Assembly: GCA_021203145.1 (NCBI GenBank)
Contig: JAJQBS010000123.1
Span: 1-39,613, forward strand
Direction: 5' to 3'
Source: Lachnospiraceae bacterium
GTDB lineage: Bacteria > Bacillota > Clostridia > Lachnospirales > Lachnospiraceae
Length of the DNA: 39,613 nt
Position 1 is the first letter of the stretch, and every line of letters begins with the position of its first letter. A program made the translations under genes and the position numbers. The notes beneath the pieces were generated by a model. It ran no database searches, had not been told where the DNA came from, and saw only the letters and a list, made by a program, of their open reading frames with translations. Below are positions 1-9,200 of this stretch, piece by piece.

Positions 1-2471
1 TTCTGGCGGAGCACTATGAGGATGCGTCCGCCTGGCTGGGCGGAGACGAGTGGGACACGGTGATGAATTACCGCGCGTTCATGGAGCCGCTGACCTGGTT
101 TTTTACCGGCATGGAAAAACACAGCGATGAATATAAGGAAGATCTGCGGGGAGATTCGCAGACATTCCGGAAGACGATGCTGCTGAATATGACGGAATTC
201 CTCACCCCCTCTCTTCTCGTGGCCATGAATGAGCTCTCCAATCACGACCATTCCCGGTTTCTGACGCGCACGAGCAGCCGCCCCGGGCGGGTGGAAAAGC
301 TCGGCGGCGAGGCGGCCGGCGAAGGGATCCGCCCGGAGATCATGCGGGAAGCGGTTGTGATGCAGATGACCTGGCCGGGGGCGCCGACCCTTTATTACGG
401 TGATGAAGCCGGTCTCTGCGGGTTCACCGACCCGGACAACCGGCGCACGTATCCATGGGGATGCGAGGATACACAGATGCTGGAATTCCATCGCCGTGTG
501 ATCGCGATGCACCGGCGGTACCCGGTTCTGAAGACGGGCTCATTCCGCTTTCTGGGCAGTGAGAAAGACTGGCTGTCCTATGGAAGATTCAGCCGGGAGA
601 GCCAGATCGTCGTGATTTTCAATAACAGCGAGGAGCGAAAAGAGTTGGTTGTTCCGGCCTGGCCTGCGGGAATCACAAATGACAGTGTCCTGGAGAGCGT
701 GTTCGAGACCACGAAGGACGGCTTCACTGAGGAAAGGGCGGATTATCCGCTCATCGGCGGCGAGTTGAAAATTGTTCTTCCCGCGACCTCAGCAATTGTG
801 CTGGTATTGCTTTTTTGCGTGATTGGCGTATATTCGGCGATCAGCAGGTATTACACGACCCATTTTTTGAAAAACACTTCCGTCAATGGGATAGATGTTT
901 CCGGACTGACGGCCGCCGAGGCGGAGGCACTGCTTGCTGCCGACGTCCAGGATTACCGCCTTGTGATCACGGGAAAGGACGAGGAGCAGGAGACGATTTA
1001 TGGGACTGATTTCGACTATACCTTTGTGTCGAATGGCGAAGCACAGGCGCTGATAGACGGACAGAACTCCTTTGCCTGGCTGCCGGCATACCTTTCGGGC
1101 GGACAGTCTTATTCCATGGATGCTTCCGTGACCTATGATACGGAAAAGCTTTCGACGGCGGTAACGTCGCTTTCCATGATGCAGGCGGACCAGATGGAGG
1201 CGCCGCAGAACGCTTACCGTACGCTTCTGGAAGACGGTACCTACGGGATTGTCGCCGAGACGGAGGGTACCGAGCTGGATACGCAGAAGGTTCAGGAGGC
1301 GGTAGCATCCGCTGTGGAAGCGGGCAAAAAAGCGCTGAATCTGGAGATGGCCGATTGCTATGTGACAGCCGCGGTCACATCTGAAAATGAAGATCTGATC
1401 GAAGAAGTGAGCCTTTACAACCAGTACGCTTCCATGTATATTAATTACTATATGAGCGGCGATGTGGTCGTCTCTCTGACCTCATCAACATTTATGGACT
1501 GGTTTTCACTGGATGCGGACAACAATCCATCCTTTGACTATGATTCCGTGGCTGCCTGGGTCGATGAACTGGCAGACACCTATGATACGGTCGGCACGTA
1601 TGAGCCTTTTGTCACATCCAACGGCGAGACGGTTTACGTAGAGTCTGTCACCTACGGATGGCAGATGGACCGTGATGCGGAGACAGCCGGGCTTTACAGC
1701 CTGCTTTTAGCCGGACAGGTCGAGGGGCGTTCACCAGTATGGACCGTCAGTGCTCTGACGCGCGGGGACAATGACATCGGCGATACTTACGTAGAGATTG
1801 ATTACACCAATCAGAGAATGTGGTATTATAAAGACGGCCAGCTGCTTGTGGAGACTCCGGTCGTGACCGGGAACACAAGTGCGGGAAATGCGTCGCCAGA
1901 AGGATTGTATTATATTGTTTACAAAGAGGAGGACGCGAAGCTGGTCGGCGAAACCTACGAGACGGAGGTAGACTACTGGATGCCGTTCTACGGAAATGTG
2001 GGGATTCATGACGCGGATTCGTGGAGAAGTCTTTATGGCGGTACAATCTATCAGACCAGTGGTTCGCACGGCTGCATCAACACGCCGAGCGCGCAGGCGC
2101 AGACCATTTATGAAAATATAGAGGCCGGGACGCCGGTCGTCTGCTACAGCTCCGCCACAAACTACGGCTACAGCACCGCGAGCAGCGGGACGTCCTATGT
2201 GGTGAGCAGCTCCTCCGGGACGGATGACGGATCTTCGGACGATTCCGACAGCGACGACGACATCATTATCATTTATGGAAACGATGATGCGAGCTCCTCT
2301 GATTCCTCCGGGACAGATACCGGCTCGACGTCTGATGATACATCATCAGGTGACGCGGGGTTTGAAATCACGATCTCGGATGAGACAACCTGGACGACTG
2401 ATTCATCAGATAGCAGTTCCGACGATTCATCCTGGACGGGCGAAGAAGACAGTGTGGTTGTGATTGAATAG
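1..2471 (+). CDS. GH13 glucan hydrolase C-terminus fused in frame to membrane L,D-transpeptidase (5' end outside window)
   Basis: The frame is open from the window edge, so the start lies upstream. Up to about base 797 the protein is the C-terminal part of a GH13 alpha-glucosidase/neopullulanase: it has the region IV motif LSNHDHSRF, then YYGDEAGL and DPDNRRTYPWG, and ends in a beta-rich domain closing with LKIVLPATSAIVL. Without a stop it continues into a transmembrane helix (bases 789-848), the motif NTSVNGIDVSG typical of clostridial L,D-transpeptidases, a peptidoglycan-binding-type region, and a YkuD domain with SHGCINTP (active Cys codon 2073-2075) and an upstream conserved His. A Ser/Asp-rich tail follows. 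L,D-transpeptidases make 3-3 peptidoglycan cross-links outside the cell; GH13 enzymes of this type are normally cytosolic. I see no ribosome site or ATG that would start the transpeptidase separately. The fusion is seen directly; deletion between neighbouring genes is my inference, and an assembly join is the alternative. Confidence 0.85.
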   Translation, partial: LAEHYEDASAWLGGDEWDTVMNYRAFMEPLTWFFTGMEKHSDEYKEDLRGDSQTFRKTMLLNMTEFLTPSLLVAMNELSNHDHSRFLTRTSSRPGRVEKLGGEAAGEGIRPEIMREAVVMQMTWPGAPTLYYGDEAGLCGFTDPDNRRTYPWGCEDTQMLEFHRRVIAMHRRYPVLKTGSFRFLGSEKDWLSYGRFSRESQIVVIFNNSEERKELVVPAWPAGITNDSVLESVFETTKDGFTEERADYPLIGGELKIVLPATSAIVLVLLFCVIGVYSAISRYYTTHFLKNTSVNGIDVSGLTAAEAEALLAADVQDYRLVITGKDEEQETIYGTDFDYTFVSNGEAQALIDGQNSFAWLPAYLSGGQSYSMDASVTYDTEKLSTAVTSLSMMQADQMEAPQNAYRTLLEDGTYGIVAETEGTELDTQKVQEAVASAVEAGKKALNLEMADCYVTAAVTSENEDLIEEVSLYNQYASMYINYYMSGDVVVSLTSSTFMDWFSLDADNNPSFDYDSVAAWVDELADTYDTVGTYEPFVTSNGETVYVESVTYGWQMDRDAETAGLYSLLLAGQVEGRSPVWTVSALTRGDNDIGDTYVEIDYTNQRMWYYKDGQLLVETPVVTGNTSAGNASPEGLYYIVYKEEDAKLVGETYETEVDYWMPFYGNVGIHDADSWRSLYGGTIYQTSGSHGCINTPSAQAQTIYENIEAGTPVVCYSSATNYGYSTASSGTSYVVSSSSGTDDGSSDDSDSDDDIIIIYGNDDASSSDSSGTDTGSTSDDTSSGDAGFEITISDETTWTTDSSDSSSDDSSWTGEEDSVVVIE

Positions 2472-2560
2472 ACAGGGAAGCGTTGGCCGGAAAGCATCGG
2501 GGCAGATATTCGTTCATGTAACGTAAGGAAGGAATTTTCAGATTTTTTTACAAGATTGAG

Positions 2561-2588
2561 TTGCAAAAGAGAGAAAAACATGTATACT
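2561..2588 (+). promoter_or_regulatory. sigma-A type promoter of the antitoxin-like/GNAT remnant pair
   Basis: TTGCAA (2561-2566) and TATACT (2583-2588) are separated by 16 bases, about 75 bases before the start at 2666. The interval 2472-2665 holds nothing else I can recognise. Confidence 0.55.
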
Positions 2589-2665
2589 ATAAGTGTAATT
2601 GATCCAATGTATTAATAATAAATGTACGCAGTGACACCATAATTACACGAAAGGAGGAAGCACCT

Positions 2666-2851
2666 ATGGCTACTTCTAGTATTTTCGAGAATCTGGAAAT
2701 CACTGATCCGAAGGAAGTAGAGGCATTCGCAGATGCCCTGGAAATATCTTCTGGCGGATCGAAGAGAATGCATGCCCCATCAGGGATACCGTTGGTTACA
2801 GATATAAGGGAAATTCAGAAGTTCATGACAGCGGAGAAAATATCTAAATGA
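2666..2851 (+). CDS. small antitoxin-like protein paired with GNAT remnant
   Basis: This 61-residue protein starts at an ATG behind a strong AAAGGAGGAA ribosome site (about 2650). It begins MATSSIFENLEITDPKEVEAF. From memory of clostridial genomes, proteins of this size and style sit directly before a GNAT-fold acetyltransferase as a two-gene unit, resembling type II antitoxins. The stop overlaps the next start as ATGA, which implies translational coupling. There is no recognisable DNA-binding domain. The antitoxin role is inferred from size and arrangement only. Confidence 0.6.
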   Translation: MATSSIFENLEITDPKEVEAFADALEISSGGSKRMHAPSGIPLVTDIREIQKFMTAEKISK

Positions 2852-3117
2852 CAGAATGTATAGCGGTTAATATTCAGGACATGCTGACGGCAATTGGGGA
2901 AGAAGCCGTAATTGCGCTTCTCTCAGCTTTTTCCTGCCCATTAAATGAGAGCGTTGAAAAGTTCGTTCGAAAAGAAGCCATTGATTTTGCCAGAAGAAAA
3001 CTTTCTGTTACATATCTGGTTTTGAAAAAGGATAGGGATGACAGGTTTGTTTTGTTTGGGGATCGTGTTTCTCAGGTGGACGGTAAAAGATATTTACAGA
3101 TGATAAAATTTTTTTAA
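2848..3117 (+). pseudogene. truncated GNAT-type acetyltransferase (possible toxin remnant)
   Basis: The 89-residue product matches, as far as I recall the family, the N-terminal half of clostridial GNAT acetyltransferases of about 170 residues: FSCPLNESVEKFVRKEAIDFARRKLSVTYLVL is the characteristic opening. After FVLFGD the sequence stops resembling the family, and the acetyl-CoA binding loop and C-terminal half are absent. Neither other + frame restores them. The gene overlaps its upstream partner by four bases. The product should be catalytically dead, so this is probably a decayed toxin whose antitoxin gene is still intact. A hairpin terminator follows at 3136. Confidence 0.6.
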
Positions 3118-3135
3118 TTAACTCAAATATAAAAT

Positions 3136-3184
3136 AGTTTCCCAATCTGCAGCAGGCATCAGCTGGCGGACTGGGAAACTTTTG
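3136..3184 (+). terminator. Rho-independent terminator after the GNAT remnant
   Basis: AGTTTCCCAATCTGC (3136-3150) pairs with GCGGACTGGGAAACT (3166-3180), giving 15 positions with one G-U pair and one mismatch, followed by T residues. It separates the remnant module from murF. Confidence 0.7.
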
Positions 3185-3226
3185 TTGGAGTCAGAATTTA
3201 TTTTTGGACAGAGGGACATGGGTGGA

Positions 3227-4840
3227 ATGAAAAATATGACACTTGGCCGCATGGCTGCAGCCTGCGGCGGGCTTTATTATGGGAGAGCGGAAGATCGCGA
3301 CAGGGAGATTTGCGCGATTACGACGGACAGCCGCCAGGCGGAGCCGGGCTGCCTTTTCGCAGCGATCAGGGGCAGGCGCGTGGATGGGCATGATTTTATA
3401 GCGCAGGTATTCGAGATGGGTGCGCTTTGCGTGATTACAGAGCAGGAGCCTTCCTTCGATACGGACGGCGAAATTTTGCAGGAGGTATCGGACAGGGAAT
3501 CCGGGAAGAATCGGAATACTCCCCAGACGGGTAATTACATAAAAGTAGATTCCACGATCAGAGCACTCGGTGCGCTGGCAGCGTATTATCTGGAGCAGCT
3601 GGCGATTCCGGTGGTCGGAATCACAGGCAGCGTTGGTAAGACCAGTACGAAGGAGATGGTCGCCGCCGTGCTCTCACGGAAATATCGTACACTCAAAACG
3701 GCGGGAAATTTCAACAACGAACTCGGGCTTCCGCTGACGATTTTCCGGCTGCGGGACGAGGACGAGATCGCGGTGCTGGAGATGGGCATCAACCATTTCG
3801 GGGAGATGCACGCACTTGCCCGGATCGCGAAGCCGGATACGTGCGTGATTACGAATATCGGGCAGTGTCATCTGGAGTTTTTGGGAGACCGTGACGGCGT
3901 CCTGCGGGCGAAAACAGAGATTTTTGATTATCTGCGCCCGGATGGACATATTATTTTAAATGGGGACGACGACAAGCTGGCGACTGTACAGGAAGCAAAA
4001 GGGATTCGTCCAACCTTTTTTGGACTGGGAACCGGCAACAATATTTACGCAGACCAGATCGAGAAAAAAGGGCTAGATGGGATCAAATGCCGAATCTGTG
4101 TGAAAAAGAAGGCGGATACTCAGGATGGAATGGGAACAGAATGCGCAATAGCAGCCGGAAACACAGATGCTGCCGGCTGTGAAGCGGCGAATAGCTGCGA
4201 GACAGCAGAAGAGGGGAGAACAGCGTATCAGGGGGCAGAAATGGCCTGTGATATTATCGCAGACAGTTTCACTGTACAGATCCCGATCCCGGGCGTCCAT
4301 ATGGTAAGGAACGCGCTCGCGGCGACCGCGGTTGGTCTGCACTATGGCCTGACGACGGAGGAAATCCGTGCGGGCATTGAGAGCCTGCAGCCGGTAAGCG
4401 GACGGTTTCACATCATCCATACGGCGAATTTTACGATCATCGACGACTGCTATAACGCGAATCCGGTATCAATGAAGGCTTCCCTGGAGGTATTGCAGGA
4501 TGGCCTGCACAGGAAGATTGCAATTCTGGGGGACATGGGTGAGCTCGGAACGGATGAAATCCGTATGCATCGCGAGGTCGGAACATTCGCAGGCGGGCTG
4601 TCGATTGACATGTGCATCTGCGCCGGAACACTTGCCGCCCAGATTGCGGAAGGGGTACAGACATCCGCCTCCGGGATAGAGACTGTTATCCTGCCGGATC
4701 TTTCATCGCTTCTGGAGCAGCTGCCGTCATTGGTGAAAAGGAGCGACACAATCCTGGTGAAGGCATCGCACTTCATGCATTTTGAAAAGGTAGTCGCAGA
4801 GCTTGAGCAGATGGGCGAAGACATCCGGGATCATGGCTGA
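3227..4840 (+). CDS. murF: UDP-N-acetylmuramoyl-tripeptide--D-alanyl-D-alanine ligase
   Basis: MurF adds D-Ala-D-Ala to the UDP-MurNAc-tripeptide in the cytosol, the last soluble step of peptidoglycan precursor synthesis. Visible family signatures are the P-loop GITGSVGKTSTKEM, AGNFNNELGLPLT, LEMGINHFGEMHAL, NIGQCHLEFLG, GVHMVRNALAATAVG, DDCYNANPVSM and ILGDMGELG. I chose ATG 3227 (MKNMTLGRMAAACGG) because this opening is typical of the family; ATG 3236 is also possible, and the open frame extends back to TTG 3182. The protein is about 537 residues against a usual 450-460. Part of the excess is a low-complexity Ala/Glu/Cys-rich stretch of about 50 residues (bases about 4100-4260) in the central domain. 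The murF-pth-mfd order is common in Firmicutes; here a hipB gene intervenes. Confidence 0.95.
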   Translation: MKNMTLGRMAAACGGLYYGRAEDRDREICAITTDSRQAEPGCLFAAIRGRRVDGHDFIAQVFEMGALCVITEQEPSFDTDGEILQEVSDRESGKNRNTPQTGNYIKVDSTIRALGALAAYYLEQLAIPVVGITGSVGKTSTKEMVAAVLSRKYRTLKTAGNFNNELGLPLTIFRLRDEDEIAVLEMGINHFGEMHALARIAKPDTCVITNIGQCHLEFLGDRDGVLRAKTEIFDYLRPDGHIILNGDDDKLATVQEAKGIRPTFFGLGTGNNIYADQIEKKGLDGIKCRICVKKKADTQDGMGTECAIAAGNTDAAGCEAANSCETAEEGRTAYQGAEMACDIIADSFTVQIPIPGVHMVRNALAATAVGLHYGLTTEEIRAGIESLQPVSGRFHIIHTANFTIIDDCYNANPVSMKASLEVLQDGLHRKIAILGDMGELGTDEIRMHREVGTFAGGLSIDMCICAGTLAAQIAEGVQTSASGIETVILPDLSSLLEQLPSLVKRSDTILVKASHFMHFEKVVAELEQMGEDIRDHG

Positions 4841-4888
4841 AAATGATGGTTACCGCCTGGTAGTTTATTATAAAATAAAATATTAAAG

Positions 4889-4918
4889 TTGACGCGTTAA
4901 GCCGAAATATGATACATT
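4889..4918 (+). promoter_or_regulatory. promoter of the hipB-like gene
   Basis: TTGACG (4889-4894) and TACATT (4913-4918) are 18 bases apart. The leader from about 4925 to 5038 is A+T rich and contains a perfect inverted repeat at 4983-5005. Confidence 0.6.
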
Positions 4919-4982
4919 AATAGTCAGAAAAGACCATTTAAAATGACTGTGCGGCAGATGAGGTAAATATACCTGTCTGTAT

Positions 4983-5005
4983 CGAAAAAACGCCAGGTTT
5001 TTTCG
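4983..5005. repeat. perfect 9-bp inverted repeat in the hipB leader, candidate operator or leader hairpin
   Basis: CGAAAAAAC (4983-4991) and GTTTTTTCG (4997-5005) flank GCCAG. It lies between the predicted promoter and the HTH gene. HipB-type proteins repress their own operon by binding inverted repeats, so autoregulation is possible; a leader attenuator is the alternative. Confidence 0.45.
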
Positions 5006-5038
5006 TACATAAGAAAAATGGTCACGGGAGGACTATTT

Positions 5039-5386
5039 ATGCGGATTACCGGCTATGAGAATAATCAGACAATTTTATCAGAGGTTGGGAAAAGGATAAA
5101 AGATACCCGGATTGCAATGAATTACACTCAGATGGATATGTCAGAACATTCTGGAGTGGCTCTTTCTACCATTTCCCGTATAGAGCGTGGGGAAAGTGTG
5201 AATATTGAGAACATACTGAACGTTCTGCGTACACTGGACGCATTGGCAAATCTGGAGCTGATTTTGCCGGAGCAGACAGTTAAACCAACGGATCTGGCAG
5301 ATAAAAAGCCGAAACGGCAAAGGGTTTCGAAAAAGAGAAAAGAAGAATCTTCGAGCCAATGGGTCTGGGGTGAGGACAAAACATGA
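5039..5386 (+). CDS. XRE-family HTH regulator, HipB-like antitoxin
   Basis: This 115-residue protein has a helix-turn-helix domain of the XRE class in its first 65 residues (VGKRIKDTRIAMNYTQMDMSEHSGVALSTISRIERG in pieces), then a basic, Lys/Arg-rich tail. The start is ATG 5039 because GGGAGG lies 8 bases upstream; an in-frame ATG at 5018 precedes that site. The stop overlaps the next ATG by four bases (ATGA), the arrangement of hipBA operons. The downstream frame opens with residues like the HipA N-terminus but soon becomes Pth, so the toxin is missing. As an orphan it may still repress its own promoter. Confidence 0.75.
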   Translation: MRITGYENNQTILSEVGKRIKDTRIAMNYTQMDMSEHSGVALSTISRIERGESVNIENILNVLRTLDALANLELILPEQTVKPTDLADKKPKRQRVSKKRKEESSSQWVWGEDKT

Positions 5387-5472
5387 GTGTGGCAGAAGTT
5401 TTTTTGCGGGGGACAAGGGTCGGAGCAGTCTTTCAGGAAACTCTGACCAGGAAAAAGGAAGAGGAAACGATC
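5383..5472 (+). pseudogene. hipA N-terminal relic abutting pth
   Basis: The frame MSVAEVFLRGTRVGAVFQE resembles the opening of HipA serine/threonine kinases (a short beta strand, then a GTRVG-type turn). After about 19 codons the resemblance ends, and the same frame runs through a purine-rich stretch into pth. The rest of hipA, normally over 400 codons, is absent. It starts in ATGA overlap with hipB. I infer a deletion from just inside hipA to just before the pth ribosome site. Confidence 0.6.
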
Positions 5473-6048
5473 ATGTATATCATAGCGGGCCTGGGTAACC
5501 CAGGCCGTAAGTACGCGCACACGCGGCACAATGCCGGTTACGAGGCGCTTGACCGTCTGGCGGACAAGTATGGGATTCGTGTTGAGACGGAAAAGTTCAG
5601 GGCTCTTACTGGCACGGGCGTGATTGAGGGGCAGAAGGTGCTGCTTTTGAAACCACTGACTTATATGAACGCTAGCGGCGAGAGCGTCCGCGCCGCCTGT
5701 GACTTTTATAAAATTGACCCGGAGGAGGGCTTTCTGGTACTCTATGACGACATCAGCCTTCCGCCGGGACAATTGCGTGTCCGTGCGAAAGGCAGCGCGG
5801 GTGGGCATAATGGGATTAAGAGCCTCATTGCGCATCTGGGTACTCAGAATTTTGCCCGCGTGAAGATCGGCGTCGGAGAAAAACCACAGGGATACGATCT
5901 TGTGGATTACGTGCTTGGCCATTTTCCAGAGGAAGAGTGGGCGACGATGACGGATGCGTTTTCACGCGCGGCGGACGCGGCGGCGATGCTGCTGACGGAA
6001 GATGTGCAGACGGTAATGAACCAGTATAATGCCCATCTGGAAAAATAA
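5473..6048 (+). CDS. pth: peptidyl-tRNA hydrolase
   Basis: Pth releases peptidyl-tRNAs dropped by ribosomes. The product from ATG 5473 is 191 residues, normal for the family. Signatures are IAGLGNPGRKYAHTRHNAGY (containing the conserved Asn and catalytic His), LLKPLTYMNASGESV, YDDISLPPGQLRVRAKGSAGGHNGIKS and FARVKIGVG. I place the start at 5473 (MYIIAGLGNPG), with GAGGAA upstream, because the open frame before it is the hipA relic and not Pth. If translation from 5383 also occurs, about 30 extra residues would be added. It is probably transcribed with mfd. Confidence 0.95.
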   Translation: MYIIAGLGNPGRKYAHTRHNAGYEALDRLADKYGIRVETEKFRALTGTGVIEGQKVLLLKPLTYMNASGESVRAACDFYKIDPEEGFLVLYDDISLPPGQLRVRAKGSAGGHNGIKSLIAHLGTQNFARVKIGVGEKPQGYDLVDYVLGHFPEEEWATMTDAFSRAADAAAMLLTEDVQTVMNQYNAHLEK

Positions 6049-6109
6049 GATGGATGGCTGCGATAAAATCTGCGCAATCCCGGGAATGGTTATACTGCAT
6101 GCCTGAAAT

Positions 6110-6173
6110 ATTTACAGTCGTATAAAACGGATTACATTCAGAACGTGTTAATTCGGAACTATTAACTGTAAAT
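6110..6173. repeat. inverted repeats before mfd
   Basis: ATTTACAGT (6110-6118) is matched by ACTGTAAAT (6165-6173). A second pair, GTTAAT (6147-6152) and ATTAAC (6161-6166), overlaps it. There is no T-run. It could be a regulatory structure or an operator for mfd; I see no confident promoter in 6049-6234. Confidence 0.3.
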
Positions 6174-6234
6174 TTCAGTAATGTTCAGTTTAGATAACGG
6201 TTCAATAATCAGGATTCAGAGTTCAGGAGGAGCC

Positions 6235-9200
6235 ATGAAAGCTTTTACAGCCCCCATGCGGGAGCTTGGGGAATTTGAGGAGATCAGCAAAAAGGCCGCG
6301 AGGAATCGCGGTCTGCTTCAGGTGACAGGATGTATCGATTCCCAGAAATCTCATTTTGTATATAGCATGGCGGAGGAGTTTCGGCAGAAGCAGGCGGCGG
6401 CGCAGACCTGTCCGGTCACGCTTATCATCACCTACAATGACCTCCGCGCGAAGGAGATGTATGAGAATTACCGCTTCTTCGACCGTGATGTGCTATATTT
6501 CCCGGCGAAGGATCTGATTTTTTATCAGGCTGACATCCACAGCAACCTCCTGGAGCAGCAGCGTATCCAGGTGCTGAAGGCGTTGGCGGAAAATATGCCG
6601 TCGGGAAGTGGGATATCCGGTGAAAATAGTTCTGCAAAAATTTGCAGGGAATCGGCTGCTGATCAGAAAAAGCTTACGATCATCACTACGGCTGCGGCAT
6701 GCATGAACCGGATGGTTCCTTTTGCAGACTGGACGGAACATATTCTGGAGATCGGCGTGGAAGGCTCAGTAATGGAAACGCCCCTTCCCGTTGGTCGGCG
6801 GCAGCTTGCGGATTCCATTCCAATGCGCTTCGCGCAGGAATCCGCGGAAAAGGATGCATCCGCACGCAGTATTATGACGGAAATCGACACAGAGAAGCTA
6901 AAAAAAGACTTGATTCAATTGGGCTATGAGCGCGTCGGGCAGGTCGAGGGACCGGGGCAGTTTGCTATCCGGGGAGGGATTATTGATATTTTTCCGCTGA
7001 CGGAGGAGAACCCAGTCCGCATCGAGCTCTGGGGCGAGGAGGTAGATTCCATCCGCAGCTTCGATGTGGAGAGCCAGCGCTCCATTGAAAAACTGGATTT
7101 TCTGCGCATCTACCCGGCGGCCGAGCTGATTCCAGACGAGGCTGCCAGAAAAAAAGCACTTGCGCGGATTGAAAAGGAAGCGAAGGCAGCTGCGGATTCC
7201 ATTCCAATGCGCTTCGCGCAGGAATCCGCGGCCAGGGTTCGTCAGCTGTGCCAGGACTGCCGCGACGCACTGACAGAGCTTCAGGAGCCACTCTCGATGG
7301 AAGGCTTTATCGACTATTTTGTGCCGGAGCGGGTCAGCTTCCTGGATTATTTTGATCCGGCACGGACTTTGATTTTTCTGGATGAGCCGAACCGGCTGAC
7401 GGAAGCCGCCGATGCGGTGGAGCTGGAATTTTCGGAGAGTATGAAGAACCGGTTGGAGAAGGGCTACGTCCTGCCGGGGCAGACAAAGCTTTTGTTTTCC
7501 GCGCAGGAGACGGCGGGGGCGATCTGCTCCCGGAACGCGGTGGGGCTGTGTACGCTGGAAAACGCGAAGACGCCGTGGATGGTCACCGGCAAGTACAGTC
7601 TGACCGTCCGCTCCATCAATCCATACAACAACAGCTTCGAATATCTGGTAAAGGATCTCCAAAGCTGGAAAAAAAGCGGCTGCCGGGTGATCCTGCTTGC
7701 TGCCTCGCGGCTGCGGGGGCAGCGGCTTGCGGGCGATCTGACCGATGAGGGGCTGACGGCGTTTTACACGGAGGATCCGGACCGCGAGGTACAGCCAGGA
7801 GAAATCCTGGTCACCTATGGGAACGCGAAGCGCGGCTATGAATATCCTCTGATCAAGTTTGTCGTGATCACGGAAAGTGACATTTTCGGACAGGAGAAGA
7901 AAAAACGCAAAAAACAGAAACGCTATGAAGGCAAGCAGATTGGCAGCTTCGCGGAGCTGTCTGTCGGCGATTTTGTCGTGCATGAAAATCATGGCCTTGG
8001 GATCTACCGGGGGATTGAAAAGATCGAGGTAGATCATGTCACGAAGGATTACATGAAGATTGAGTATGATTCCGGCAGCAACCTCTATGTCCCGGCGACA
8101 CAGCTCGACGTGATCCAGAAATACGCAGATTCGGACGCGAAGCCGCCGAAATTGAACCGGCTCGGTTCGCAGGACTGGAGCCGTACGAAGACAAAGGTCC
8201 GCAACTCAGTCCGGGAGATCGCGCAGGATCTGGTAAAGCTCTACGCCGAGCGGCAGCGCAGGGATGGCTTTACCTACAGCGAGGATACCGTCTGGCAGAG
8301 GGAATTTGAGGAAATGTTCCCGTTCGAGGAGACAGAGGATCAGCTTGCGGCGATTGAGGATGTCAAGCATGATATGCAGAGCAGCAAGATCATGGATCGC
8401 CTGATCTGCGGCGACGTCGGTTTCGGCAAGACCGAGATCGCGATCCGTGCGGCCTTCAAGGCTGTGCAGGACGGCAAACAGGTGGCGTACCTCGTGCCGA
8501 CGACGATCCTGGCACAGCAGCATTACAATACATTTTTACAGCGCATGAAGGACTTCCCTGTGCGCGTGGATCTGCTGTGCCGTTTTCGGACGCCCGCCGA
8601 GCAGAAAAAGACCATCACCGACCTGAAAAAAGGCCTGGTGGACATCGTGATCGGCACGCACCGCCTGCTCTCGAAGGATGTGGAATACAAGGATCTTGGG
8701 CTGCTCGTCATCGACGAGGAGCAGCGTTTCGGCGTGACACACAAGGAAAAAATCAAACAGCTCAAGTCGGATATCGACGTCATGACGCTGACTGCGACGC
8801 CGATTCCACGCACGCTGCACATGAGCCTGGTCGGGATCCGGGGCATGAGCGTTCTCGAGGAAGCGCCGCAGGAGCGTCTTCCGATCCAGACCTATGTCAT
8901 GGAATACAATGAGGAGATGGTGCGCGAGGCGATCAGCCGGGAGCTCTCCAGGGGCGGGCAGGTGTATTATGTCTACAACCGTGTCAACACCATCGTTGAG
9001 ATTACCAATAAAATCGCGGCACTTGTCCCACAGGCGCAGGTTGCGTTTGCCCACGGCCAGATGAAGGAACACGAGTTGGAGCGCATCATGTATGACTTTA
9101 TCAATGGTGACATCGATGTACTCGTGACGACGACGATCATTGAAACCGGCCTGGACATCCCCAATGTCAACACCATGATCGTCCATGACGCGGACGCGAT

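Noticed and set aside
5128..5922. 264-codon minus strand frame across hipB and pth
   Set aside because: It is a shadow of two well-supported + strand genes and the translation resembles nothing.
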